Assembly: GCA_973895155.1 (NCBI GenBank)
Contig: OZ316894.1
Span: 2,356,001-2,420,000, forward strand
Reading direction: 5' to 3'
DNA: 64,000 nt
Origin: Marsupella aquatica
Lineage: Eukaryota > Marchantiophyta
In this document: positions 36,406 to 47,000 of the stretch, piece by piece
Position numbering within the stretch: position 1 is the stretch's first letter
Layout: every line of letters begins with the position of its first letter
Notes under the pieces: model-generated
Database searches by the model: none
Told to the model about the DNA's origin: nothing
Seen by the model: only the letters and a program-made list of their open reading frames with translations
Made by a program: the position numbers and the translations under genes

Positions 36406-38920
36406 CTTCTGAGACAATGTTAAAGAAGATCTACAGGTTGTCTCATTTGTATTAGATAATAGAATGTGGAAGGACTTTAGTTAGATTGGTGCTACGTCTG
36501 CTAGATCCATCTGCATTTTGTCACTCTAAGGCTTTTCACCAATTTGGGTTTTCCTGCTTGCATCGGATCTGCTTTCTTTTGGGTTCCTCACGTCAAGGTT
36601 TTGGCCTCCAACCGTCCCCCTCCCACCCCCATTTGTTTTTGGAAAAATATTAGAATTCGGAATCCATAGAGAGAGTTCAATATGTTGCAGATGTGAGAGT
36701 ACTAATCATCCTTCTTAGAGTAGTTGAGAAATGAGCAGTGTTGTTATTGGTGCATTTTGCAATTGAAGACAAATAGAACCCAATCTCAAATCTGTTGGGG
36801 AAGCATCGGGCAGTCGTTCGTATCCAAAGCAGACAAGACTTCACCGCCCCCCAAATATGAAAGTAGACTTAATGGCCAGATATTTGAAAAAAAAACTTGA
36901 AAAGGGCATTACAAAATGGAGAAGCACACAATCAAAGTTTCAGAGAGAAAGCATATCGATCCACAATATTTTGATTTTACAATATGTACACTGTGTATCC
37001 AATGTCAGATCTTATAGGTCAGACACTGTCTCAATGACAGACAGTGTCAGACTTCCCTTGAGAAATGCTACCAAACAAGCAGCAAACCAAACCCATGGCA
37101 GTAGGCAATCCATGGCCAGCTACACAATTAGTAAGCAAGTTAGGAAACCAAATCTTCTGTTGTTGTTTCTTGGCAATGCAGAGCCAAGCAAAGGAACAAT
37201 TGAGTCCTCACTTGTTTTCAGGGCCCTGTTCAGTATGTTCTCAAATATGAAGCATATGTAAATTGGATTAAGATATGTTATTTTTGAAGGCTTTGCACCA
37301 GATTTCTTGATTGGAAGCCGGTGGTTATCGGCCAGCAAAATGTCCATGGTAAAAGTTTGGTCCTTTCAGTGCCCTCTCTATTAATGAAGATTCCTCTAGC
37401 CAAAGGAACCTATGGCTTGAACTGGATGTTCCACCATTCATTAACTCTAACTCAAATGGTGCCCAGGGTGGTATAGAGATGGAGATGACGCAAAAGAATC
37501 ACAATTGGACTAGTAACATAGCTATTGCAATTTATTGTGAGGTGAAGGTCAGGTCTCTGTAGTAACACCATGAATTGTTTTGGTTTGTACTGAACTGGAG
37601 ACCGATGTTGGAAAAACTTGCAGATCATTTCCTATTTGTACTGAAATGAGGCTAAAAGGATCTTTCATCAACATCCTAGTTTCCTAATCTAACATATGGA
37701 ATGTGTACTGAATAACGCTGAAGGGCCTTTTCCGCTAAAATTTTGTGATTGTGAGCCCGATTGTGAGGGGTTCATTAGCCCATTATGATACTATGCAGTA
37801 AATTGAAAATGGAGAGGGGGAATGCCAAGAGGAATCTTCAGCATGACTACAGTTTCAAAGTCCTGTTACATTCCAGAGGGTATAATCGGAATGAAGGATT
37901 TGTTGTTGCATGTTATGCTTTCCAGCATTGTTGTTGAGGATCCCAAAGTTGGAATACAATGGTAGTGTTCCACAGTGATTGTATTGTGGAGGTGTTAGAA
38001 TGAACACGGAATGGTTGAGCATTGGTCCGTAGAGTTGGATCTTATGTATTATTGTGCCTCCACACCATTTCAATACATGAAAGTTGAGAACTAACCTAAT
38101 TCAAAGTCATGAATCCAATCAAAACTTCAAACTGCTATAAAAAGCAGCCGTTGCCCAATAAAAAAACGAAACAGGGAAATGAAAAACTAAGAAAAAGGGG
38201 GAAAACAATAGGAAAAAGACAAAAGGAAGGGAGGAAGGAAAAAAAGATTGTTACAATGCAAAACCAAACCCAAATGGACCACAATGCTTGACAAATAACT
38301 AGGATGTACCATTGCAACCGTTTTGAAACATTGTTTGAGCTCAAGTTGTATCTTTGTTAGACATCACACTTTTGGACCTGGGTCCATCCATCATAGAAAA
38401 AAGAAAAGAAAAAGGGGCAAGAAACCAGGAAAAGACAATATAAAGATGACCCATTGACAAAGAGCTAGCAAAGCAGCTTGCAAAATAAAAAATAGAAGGA
38501 AGGACACAACATGAGAAAGTCAAATTCACACCACATGTTTACCATTTTGTTCTTTTGCTGATTCGCATTGGTTAGGCCATGAGGGTAAAGTCGGGTACAT
38601 CATTTTTCCAATGACTTCCATTAGGGTAATGTCTTGAAATGATACATCTCAAGACAATAATTTGTAAAGGTCAGCAGGAGGAAAGTCGTAGGTGGATTTA
38701 TTTTCAAACTATAGGGTGAGGCGATCTACCTGATGTAATTTCTGTAAAATGTGTAGGTCTATTTGTTCTTCTGTTGATTATTTAGTTAGGCAACAAACCC
38801 CCCAAAATTATTCTACTAGTTATTCTACTGCATAGTAAAAGTTGAGTATTGTAAAAGTATAGGATTTACTAGATTGTCACAAATTTTTGGCATAATACAT
38901 ACCTTGCCAATTATTTCCTT
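36406..38920. other. Intergenic DNA, nothing gene-like; one perfect hairpin
   Basis: GACACTGTCT (37022-37031) and AGACAGTGTC (37039-37048) make a perfect 10-bp stem with a 7-base loop. The open frames here, for example 36857-37261, show no family motif. Confidence 0.4.
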
Positions 38921-38923
38921 GTA

Positions 38924-39314
38924 TTTATCACTACAACACTCTTTTTGTTTGTGGGTTAAGAAAATTAACCCAGGTTAGCTCCTTCACATCCAATGGTTAT
39001 CATCGCACTATCAGATGACCTGGCTGTCCCCTCCATGTGACTTTGACCATCTTGAGGAGGACTAAGGCAAAGGCTATGTACAGGTACAGGCTGGCATTAG
39101 ATAGAGGCCATACGAAGGATGGGGGGACAAGACTACCCGACCCACCCCCTGGTCAGCTAGCCCAAGGGTGTTCAAGGCCATCTTGAGGGAGACCTGGGCA
39201 GTTTGATTAGGAACCTGGGTGTGATGATAGCCATTGGACGTGAAGGAGCTAACCCTCAAGAGCTAACCTAGGTTAGTTTTCTTAACCCACACAAAAAAGT
39301 GACATTGTGATAAA
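38924..39314. mobile_element. Foldback/MITE-like element with long terminal inverted repeats
   Basis: The left arm (tttatcac..., gtgggttaagaaaa-tta, ggttagctcctt, cac-tccaatgg-tatca) is repeated in reverse complement at the right end over about 75-85 bp, with an extra ctaaccctcaaga insertion in the right arm. Both ends are flanked by TA (38922-38923 and 39315-39316), which fits a TA target-site duplication. The middle of about 220 bp has no coding capacity. The arms match well enough for the single strand to fold into one long hairpin. Confidence 0.8.
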
Positions 39315-39514
39315 TAGAAAAAGTTCAGTGACAAGATAATAAACCAAAAACCTGGTATAATAGGTTTTTTGGTAAAATAGATTTTTTTTAATTTTAAGGG
39401 GAAATCTGTGAGAACCCAATAGAAAGGGAGTTAAAGTCAATTACAACATTTGAACCCAAGACTTATTAATTTTCACTCGAGTGAGCTATCAGGCAGCCAT
39501 GCCTGTCTGGGCTT

Positions 39515-39803
39515 GAGCAGGGTTAAACCACTCAAAGGGTGACCATATGTGTGGAATTTTAATAAGTAATTTAAAAAAATTGGCAAGTCCTTATATATCG
39601 ACAAGAAGGTGACAATCTACTGCAGTAGGCAATGGGAAATGTCAGATTTTCCAATGTGGCGATCTCAGGGCTGTACGATCGTCTGCAGTTTAAGCAGGGT
39701 TAAACCACTTAAACCTCAACCAAAAACTGTGGAAGTGTAATAAGTAATTTTAAAAAATTGGCAAGTCCTTATATATTGACAAAAAGGTGACAATCTTCAG
39801 TAG
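39515..39803. repeat. Direct repeat pair, 177-bp period
   Basis: agcagggttaaaccact ... aataagtaatt ... ttggcaagtccttatatat ... aggtgacaatct is present at 39515-39628 and 39692-39803. The 64-bp spacer between the two is not repeated. Confidence 0.85.
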
Positions 39804-39975
39804 CATTTGACTAAACAATGACAATCTAGTAAAACACGCTGATTCAGTTAGGTGACAGACCCCAACAGATGAGTATAGTAAGTACGAAAAGTTGAGAGTG
39901 CACCCAGAGAAAGATTATTATAAAAAAGACAAAAGAGAGGGGTCCAGTTGAAAATAACAACCCAACATCCGTGTG

Positions 39976-40020
39976 AGGGCAGGGCAGGGCAGGGCAGGGC
40001 AGGACAAGACAAGACAAGGC
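39976..40020. repeat. (GGGCA)n microsatellite grading into (GACAA)n
   Basis: Five GGCAG-type units are followed by acaagacaagacaagg, a pentanucleotide tract that changes sequence along its length. Confidence 0.95.
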
Positions 40021-40495
40021 AATGACGCAAAAGCAAAACGCCTGGTGCAGTTTCGTTTGGACGGGAAGCAACTAATTTCAGGAGGGGGCATGGAGGAGAA
40101 GGAATCTGAGGACGAGGAACGCTTTGGGGCGAGGGAGTAGTGGACAGTGGTGGTCCTCCTTGCTCGACCCTTCCTGATCAGATCGCATCTCACCTCATCG
40201 CATCGTATCGCAGCAGCAGCATTGGAGGCAGTGATGAAGATGAATGAAAGACGAAAGAAGAAAGAAGGAAGACCAGACAGAGACGGACGGAGAGATGGAT
40301 GGAACGTTGAGATTGGATTGTGGACTCTGTCACACTATTACTGTAGCGTTTTCACCCACCTTGCTTGCTGCCACTCCCAACTTTTCTTTCAGGCCCTGCT
40401 GCAGCAAACAGGCCGCCTCTCACTGATCATGATTCTCTCGATTCACTCCCTCCTCTCCCTTCGTCTTCATTCTGCTGCTGAGGTTTTATTCTGCT

Positions 40496-41190
40496 GAGCC
40501 TCTTTTGCCCCTTGGAAATCACATTTTACAGGACAAGGTGTCAGAATACAGAGGGCATCTCATTCTCTCAATTCCCTCTCTCTCCCTTCGTTTTCCTGCT
40601 GCTGAGCTCCAATTCTGATGAGCCTTATTTGCCCCTTGGAAATCACATTTTACAGGAAAAGGTGTCAGAGTACTGAAGGCATCTCGCTCCCTTCATTCTC
40701 TCTCGCCCTTCTTCTTCCTGCTGCTAAGCTTTAATATGATGATGAGCCTTGTTTGCCCCTTGGAAGGTGACAGAATGCAGTAGTGCCGATTCTGTCAATT
40801 CCCTTTCTCCCTCGTTCTTCCTGCTGCTGAGCTTAGTCTGACGAGCCGTTTTTGCCCTTTAGAAATCACGTTTACAAGAAAGGGTGACAGAATACAGCAG
40901 GGGATCTGATGAGCCCTTTTGACCTTTGAAAAACACATTTTACAGGAAAAAGGTGACAGAATACAGAAGAGCTTTTTCCCCCAATGGAAATCACATTCAC
41001 AGGAAAAGGTGACAGAATACAGACGGGGATCTGATGATCCTCGTTTGCCCCTTGACGATCACATTTTACAGGAAAGGGTGACAGAACACAGAAGCGGATC
41101 TGAGAGCCTTTTTCCTCTTGGGAATCACATTTTACAGGAAAAGGTGACGAAATACAGAATGGGATCTGATGAGCCCCTTTTTTTAATTTT
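40496..41190. repeat. Minisatellite of eight to nine units
   Basis: Units begin with gagcctctttttgcccctt and continue aaatcacattttacagg and aaaggtgacagaatacag. Starts are at about 40496, 40620, 40744, 40843, 40911, 40969, 41036, 41103 and 41170. The first three units are about 124 bp because they also carry a ccttcttcctgctgctgagc insert; the later ones are 58-68 bp. The array creates a long minus-strand frame (40872-41864) whose repeated sequence is not evidence of a gene. Confidence 0.9.
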
Positions 41191-42760
41191 TGTCTCGAAC
41201 GGAACTTCAATCTGTTGAGCCTGTTGCTACGGCTGAGGACCTCTAATCTGATGAGCCTACTGCCACTACAGTGCTCCTGCTGATGCCATTTAACCTGACG
41301 AGCCCTTTTGCCGCTGCTGCTGCTGCCGCTGCCGTCCACCTCTCTCCTGCTCTTGGCTGCCTTTTTGCATATGCCTGCTGCTGGGGCCGGGGTGGGGTGG
41401 GATGGAGTGGGGTCCCCAAGAAGGGCCCCCTTGTGTAGTTGTGTTGGGCTGTTGGATGCCCCCCGCCCCCTCACCTCACCTTTTCCTGTCGCTTCTCTCC
41501 CGCAATCCGCGTGGCTCCCAACAATTGCTTTCCTCCCGTTGCGGAGCCTCAAAGGAGGAGAACTAGAGAAGAGAGAGGGGGAGCGGATGAGAGGGGAGGG
41601 AGTAGTAGTAGTAGGAGTAGGAGCTGAGAGTAGGGAAGGATGAGAGGGATGAAGGTGTAGGTTTGATGGATCTGCAGGAGGGGGGACGAGCTGCGGATGA
41701 ACAGCTGCAGCAGCAGCAGAAGCTTGGTGGTGCCGCTGCCATGGCTCAGCCTCCTCCTCCAGTAGTAGTACTCTGGGCCTGCGGCCATGGCGACTACAGG
41801 TGGTGGAGAGCCTGCTGCTGCCTCTCTCTCTCTCCGTCCTCCTCCTCCTCCTCCTCCTGTCCATCCAGACCAGTCTGTCCAGAGGCCAGTCCGTATAGTA
41901 CGCTCTCTGTCTGATGAGTGAGCGAGTGAATGAGAGCCTGATCGACTGATCTGTGCTGGGCTTCTCGCCGAGCCTTCGTGCTGATTTGCTGTCAGTCCAA
42001 GGGGGCGGGGGAGGGGAGAGGGGAGCCGGGGAGGGGGGAGAGGGGAGCCGGGGAGGGGGGAGAGGAGGCGAGGGGAGAGGAGAGGAGAGGAGAGGAGAGG
42101 AGAGAAGAAGAAGGCTTGTGCGGGTTGGGTTGGATGGTGGTATCAGGCTGCGACACGAAAGGCTGCAGTTTGTTGGTTCTGTGCAGAGAGAGGAGAGAGA
42201 GTGATGAGAGGGGGAGAGATGAGCTAACGAGGGCCATTCCAGTGGTGTTCACCGAGGAGCAGCAGCAGCAGCTCTGGGAGGAGCGGTGGGAGGCTGGCTG
42301 TGAGTGCGGAGTGAGTCAAAACGGTATCTCATAGTAATCTGAGTCCGGCCACACTTAGTGGGTTTGGATTTGGATTTGGATTTTAGCTCCACTTTCGTCG
42401 GAGTGCGTGTGATCCACAACACGGGGCTGATCCGGCTTGGTCGTCGATTTTCCTTCAGGCAGGAGGACAGTAGTAAGAGAATGGTTGGTTTGATTGATTG
42501 AGTGATGATGAGGGCATGAGAGGGAGAAGGAGGGGAGTTTGTGAAATTGAGGGAAGGAGCAGGAGAGGGAGCAGCCGTGGGAGCCAGATGAGCTTGCTGC
42601 TTCCGCGGTGCCGCCGAGCCGAGCTTCAGTAGGATGGAGTGAGGAAGGGAATGGTTCTGGAGCGGAGTCATCTCACCATCTGCCGTCGTGGTTGAGAAGT
42701 AGGATGGATGACAGCTCCTGACCCAGACCAGTAGGCGGGCAAGCAAGGATGCGAAGCTCG
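41191..42760. promoter_or_regulatory. GC-rich, GA/CT- and CAG-repeat-rich region upstream of the CCCH gene
   Basis: This contains (CTC)n at about 41838-41860, CAG runs near 41700 and 42258, GA-rich blocks near 41560-41620 and a dense purine G tract at 42000-42110. Composition like this is typical of plant 5' regulatory and leader DNA. It produces many overlapping open frames on both strands with Pro/Ser/Arg-rich low-complexity products, none of which I accept as a gene. Confidence 0.45.
42000..42115 (+). repeat. Purine-rich G tract
   Basis: Repeats of ggagaggggagccggggagg pass into (GGAGA)n. The many runs of four or more G give strong potential for G-quadruplex or triplex structure. Confidence 0.85.
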
Positions 42761-43456
42761 CTTAGACGGACCGAGGTTTTTCTCGAGGAGGCAGCAAGCA
42801 GTAGCTGCGATAATACTGCGGGCCAACATGAGATCCTCGAATCCTAGTCGTGACATTTTGGTGTGAATGGGTACTGATCGTAACTTAGCGAATGTCTGAA
42901 GTCTTCTCCAGGAATACCGGATGGATTCATGAGTGACGATATGCTTGAGCATTTGTAAGTTGGAGTGACCGACGCCTTTTTTCTGGACGAACGAGAAGAA
43001 AAAGGGTAAGTGTCCGTAAAACAACAAAAGTAGGACCGAGCTCTTGCTTTTATTATACCGGTTGAAATCCTCGCACTGTCGGGTGAAATCCTCTATAATG
43101 CCTGAAACTGCACTGGTGTGCGTGGGTCCCTTCGAGACCTCGGACGCATTGGTTTCCTCCGAATTCGATTTATTCTCTCCCGCTTCAGAGAGTCCATAGT
43201 CCAAGCTCAAACTTTTCCCGAAGTATCGTCTCCTTGGTATCCTGCATAAGTACAGACCACGGATTCGAGAGTCTGTCTTCTCACTCTCGCTGAGCTGAAA
43301 GCTCACCTTCTGTTGAACCCCGCGCGTGACCTGGACTCCCATGGCTGCCGACTTCCTTCTTAGTGTGTTTTCATCCTGGCATGTGGCTTCTGACTCTACC
43401 CGCCGCCTGGATGGTTGATTTTCCCCTTCTTCACTCCGGGCCCCTACGATCAGCAC
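42668..43456 (-). CDS. Hypothetical protein, divergent from the CCCH gene (weak)
   Basis: An open frame of 262 codons with ATG at 43456 reads away from the CCCH gene, whose leader begins near 43600. Composition is protein-like in the first 130 residues (VSFQLSESEKTDSRIRGLY, GIIEDFTRQCEDFNRYN), with a hydrophobic stretch at roughly 140-155 (VLLLLFYGHLPFFFSFV). I recognise no family. A consensus splice donor (cagaag|gtgagc) near 43307 suggests that part of the frame could be intron. It may be a real divergent gene or a chance frame in GC-rich DNA. Confidence 0.25.
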   Translation of the reverse strand: MLIVGARSEEGENQPSRRRVESEATCQDENTLRRKSAAMGVQVTRGVQQKVSFQLSESEKTDSRIRGLYLCRIPRRRYFGKSLSLDYGLSEAGENKSNSEETNASEVSKGPTHTSAVSGIIEDFTRQCEDFNRYNKSKSSVLLLLFYGHLPFFFSFVQKKGVGHSNLQMLKHIVTHESIRYSWRRLQTFAKLRSVPIHTKMSRLGFEDLMLARSIIAATACCLLEKNLGPSKRASHPCLPAYWSGSGAVIHPTSQPRRQMVR

Positions 43457-43599
43457 GTACTAGATTCTTCGAGTGCCGACAATGTTGAGCAAAAGATGTG
43501 ATCGTTGACGGAATACCATTTTGGTAGTTCAAGTTTAACTTCCGACTGTGGCTGTTGGACGACTGGTTCATCGTTCTAAGGTTTCTTCGGCGTCAACAG

Positions 43600-44013
43600 A
43601 CCGAAACTTTGAAACAAGCCTCGTTTTAAGCGCCGAACCCAAATAGGGTTTCTGGCTCCATTTGCTCCTCTCTCCATGTGTTCGTTATAGGCTGGGGCCC
43701 CGAGATTCCTGTCTCGTGGTCATTACTGCTTTTGCAGTGAAGAATGTGACCACCGTAAGTGCCAGTCAGGCGATTCGTGGCCTCAAGTTGAGCTTCCTCT
43801 TCGATATCTTCGTAACCTGTGGGAGATGTCTACCACCAGCCTTTTTTAGAGATGAGAGATTCCTTCGAGGGATCAGTCGCTTGATGTGCTCCTGGTCACG
43901 AATCCGGGATAGATTCGGAAGCTTTGATGACAACCACTGCCTGTGACTCTTCTGCCAGTTTCTAACTTGATGTGTGCTGGTCTTGTGTTTTCTTGCTCAG
44001 ATTAGATTCACAC
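43600..44013 (+). promoter_or_regulatory. 5' leader of the CCCH gene with an intron in the UTR
   Basis: A leader exon ending at a gtaagt donor (43755) and an acceptor tcttgctcag ending at 44000 would leave 13 nt of leader before the ATG at 44014. The string 'aaatagggtttctgg' near 43645 is typical of plant transcribed leaders. The transcription start itself is not identified. Confidence 0.5.
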
Positions 44014-47000
44014 ATGGATCATTACGGTGCGCAGCGGAGGTTGCTCCAGCGTGTTCAAGCATTGGACCCAGAAAACTCCACCAAGATAATGGGCTACTTT
44101 ATGCTCTTGGACAATGGCGACCAGGAAATCTATCGTCTGGCGCTAGGATCCGATGTGTTATTGCATTCGATGGTTGCTAAAGCTAAAAAAGACCTCGGTT
44201 TGTCGTCTCGCACGCCGCACGTTTACGATCAGCTCCCTTTACAGCTGCAGCAGCAGCTTCAAGCTCAGCTCTCCCAGTCCCCCACCCAGCTGTCTTCCAT
44301 GGTATCAAACTCCCACGCCGACCAAGAACGGCTTCGACGAAGTCTGTACATACCCGACGAGCTTCCAGCATTCAACTTTATCTCCCCTCTACACGAGCAG
44401 CTACCATTGCACGAGAAATTAGCTTCTCTGCACGACAAGTTGCCGTCTTATCATGATCAGCTCTTCCTTCACGACCAACTGCCTGTGCATGATCAGTTAC
44501 TCATCTCAGAATCTCCCGATGGGCAAGGCTCTCTGCGCATTTTTCCGAATGAACATTTTTACCCCGAGACGTTTGCGTTCCTCAACAGTAGTAAGACGAG
44601 CGTCGAGCACTATTACTCTAGATCTAGCAGTAGACGCAATTCACCAATAGTTGACAGCTCTTCCCCCACCGAAATCGGACCAGCGCTGGCATGGAAACCG
44701 TGCCTGTACTTCGCCCGCGGATATTGTAAACATGGCAGCAACTGCCGGTTTCTCCACGGGCCAGTGAGCCAAAATTCAGGCTCGTCTTCGTCAGCCACGG
44801 CTCCGAGAGAAATGAGAGGTGAAGAAGGGATTGCTTCCGGGTCTTTGGAAAGGTTAGAGATGGAGCTTCAGGAACTCCTGAGAGGAAGGAGAGCACCTGT
44901 GTCCATAGCGTCTCTTCCTCAACTCTATTATGAAAGGTTTGGAAAGACCCTGCAGGCGGAGGGGTATCTGACGGAGAGCCAGCGACACGGAAAAGCTGGT
45001 TACAGCCTCACGAAGTTACTGGCTCGCTTGAAGAATACTGTGACTCTCATTGACCGGTGAGTTTTTCACGCAAAGCGATCTCTCTCGTATTTCCGCACAT
45101 CAGCTGCCTTTCATGACATCACATTTGCAGTTATCGCGATCGCTTGACAGACGACGTTCGGTATGGTGAGAGCTGGGATCCATAACATCTCGACTATCCT
45201 AGAAGTAGGGTAGATGTCGTCTGATCCAAGCTGGTTTGCCGTAATGCATGTTGTGTCACCCATTCCATTCGCGCCTTCGTCAATGCGGGGCCCTTATAAG
45301 CGTTGTTTCTGGCTGCACTCCGCTGAATTGATAGTTCACATAGGAGTCTCGTTTGGCCCCTTCCCTTTCCATGCTTGTAGTTGAGTTCCTCACTAATTTC
45401 CTCTATTTCAGAAGTAACCTTTTCTCTTGCAGCCGAACTCCTCGGTTGGAGTGAAAGTTGCTTTTCGTAGTCGTCGTGTAGATTTATTGGAGCTCTGGTC
45501 GTCGCCTTCCCCGCCTCTCGTGCTCGTTGTTCACGCCTCTCTTTACCATTTCTTTCCCGCACTGGGGAGACCTTAGATAGATAGATAGTCGGCGAAGTTT
45601 GCAGAGTAAGTCGGTGGTTCTCTAACATGAATCTCTCCATTTCTGTCTCACTCGGTCGAGGTGTAGCGTCCGAGCAGGCCACTCAAAGATGCCATCCCTG
45701 ATTTAGTCTCTCGCTCTCATTCCGTAGCTGGCTGGCTGTCTGCTCCTCTGGACGAGAGGGTCCGCTCTTAACACATGTTTTTCTCTCCTACTCAGACACA
45801 AGCACACTGCTGCGTTTTTGAACAGGCCTCATGGTCAGCATGCAGTGGTGCTTGCGGAGGATGCTCATAGGTTTACTGCATTTAGGGGGGAACGTGATGA
45901 TTTAAGCGGAGTGAACCCGAGCTCACGTCAGATCTACCTCACGTTTCCCGCCGAGAGCTCCTTCACAGAAGAAGACGTCACGTCGCATTTCAGGTAACGA
46001 TCATTCATACAATAACTCGACCTGCCTGAAGCCGTTTGTGATTACCTCGTAGCTCAGCTGAAGGAATTCGAATGAACTGTGGACGTTGTTTTGCTTGACG
46101 TGCGTGCAGGGCTTATGGTCCCGTCCAAGATGTGAGGATACCATATCAGCAGAAGCGCATGTTTGGATTTGTCACTTTTGTATACTCGGAGACTGTTAAA
46201 ACGATTTTGTCAGAAGGAAATCCGCACTATATCTGCGGCGCGCGAGTTCTTGTGAAGCCCTATAGAGAGAAAGGCAAACATGGCGACAGGTATTTGTGAA
46301 TTCAACTCTTTTGGAGACAGCTTTCTGCTGTGTTCCTAGTAGTTCGGTCTTGATCATTTTACCGGCCTCGCTCTGTCTATGTCTGTGTCTGGTTTTTGAG
46401 CTGTCCTCAGGTTTTTTGGCAAAAGATTCTTTTGCTTAACAGCTCTTTGAATACTTGCAGAAAGTATTCCGAACGAGGTGAACATCCAAGGTATCAGCAG
46501 AGTCGCAGCCTGGACTCGAAGGATTTTGACTATATCAACCCTCCAAGTACGTAAACTTTTTACTTGCTCAGTTTCCTCTAGGCCTTCTTTGTGAATTATG
46601 ACTTCTGCACAATTAAGTGTTTCTTCGCCGCGTGGTTATTGGCACTTCCCTTGTAGACGGTGAGATACTTCGTCATTGAATGCAACGTTTGTGCGTCGTC
46701 TGTGCAGCCCCAAAGTACTTCGATGACGAGGAATCTTTCACTCGTCGACTGGAAGAGGATGAGCAATCTCCTTACCAGGAAAGGAGGAGACTCGCTGAAT
46801 TACACCTGGCGGATGTCCAAAGGCGACGGGCAGAAGCCGAGGTGACAATTGCGGCGGCTCAACAGGCTCACGCTCAAGCTCAGGCTGTACATGCCCAGCA
46901 AAACTTATCAAATGGAGTCTACAGCTCCGACGAACTCTCCCTGTCGGCTGAAGGTATGAGTTGGCTCATTGTAACCCCGTCTCATATTTGCATCTCGACA

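Noticed and set aside
40872-41864. 330-codon minus-strand frame
   Set aside because: It runs through the minisatellite and CTC/CAG tracts. The product is Arg/Ser/Pro low complexity with repeated SPFPV units, as expected from the repeat and not from a gene.
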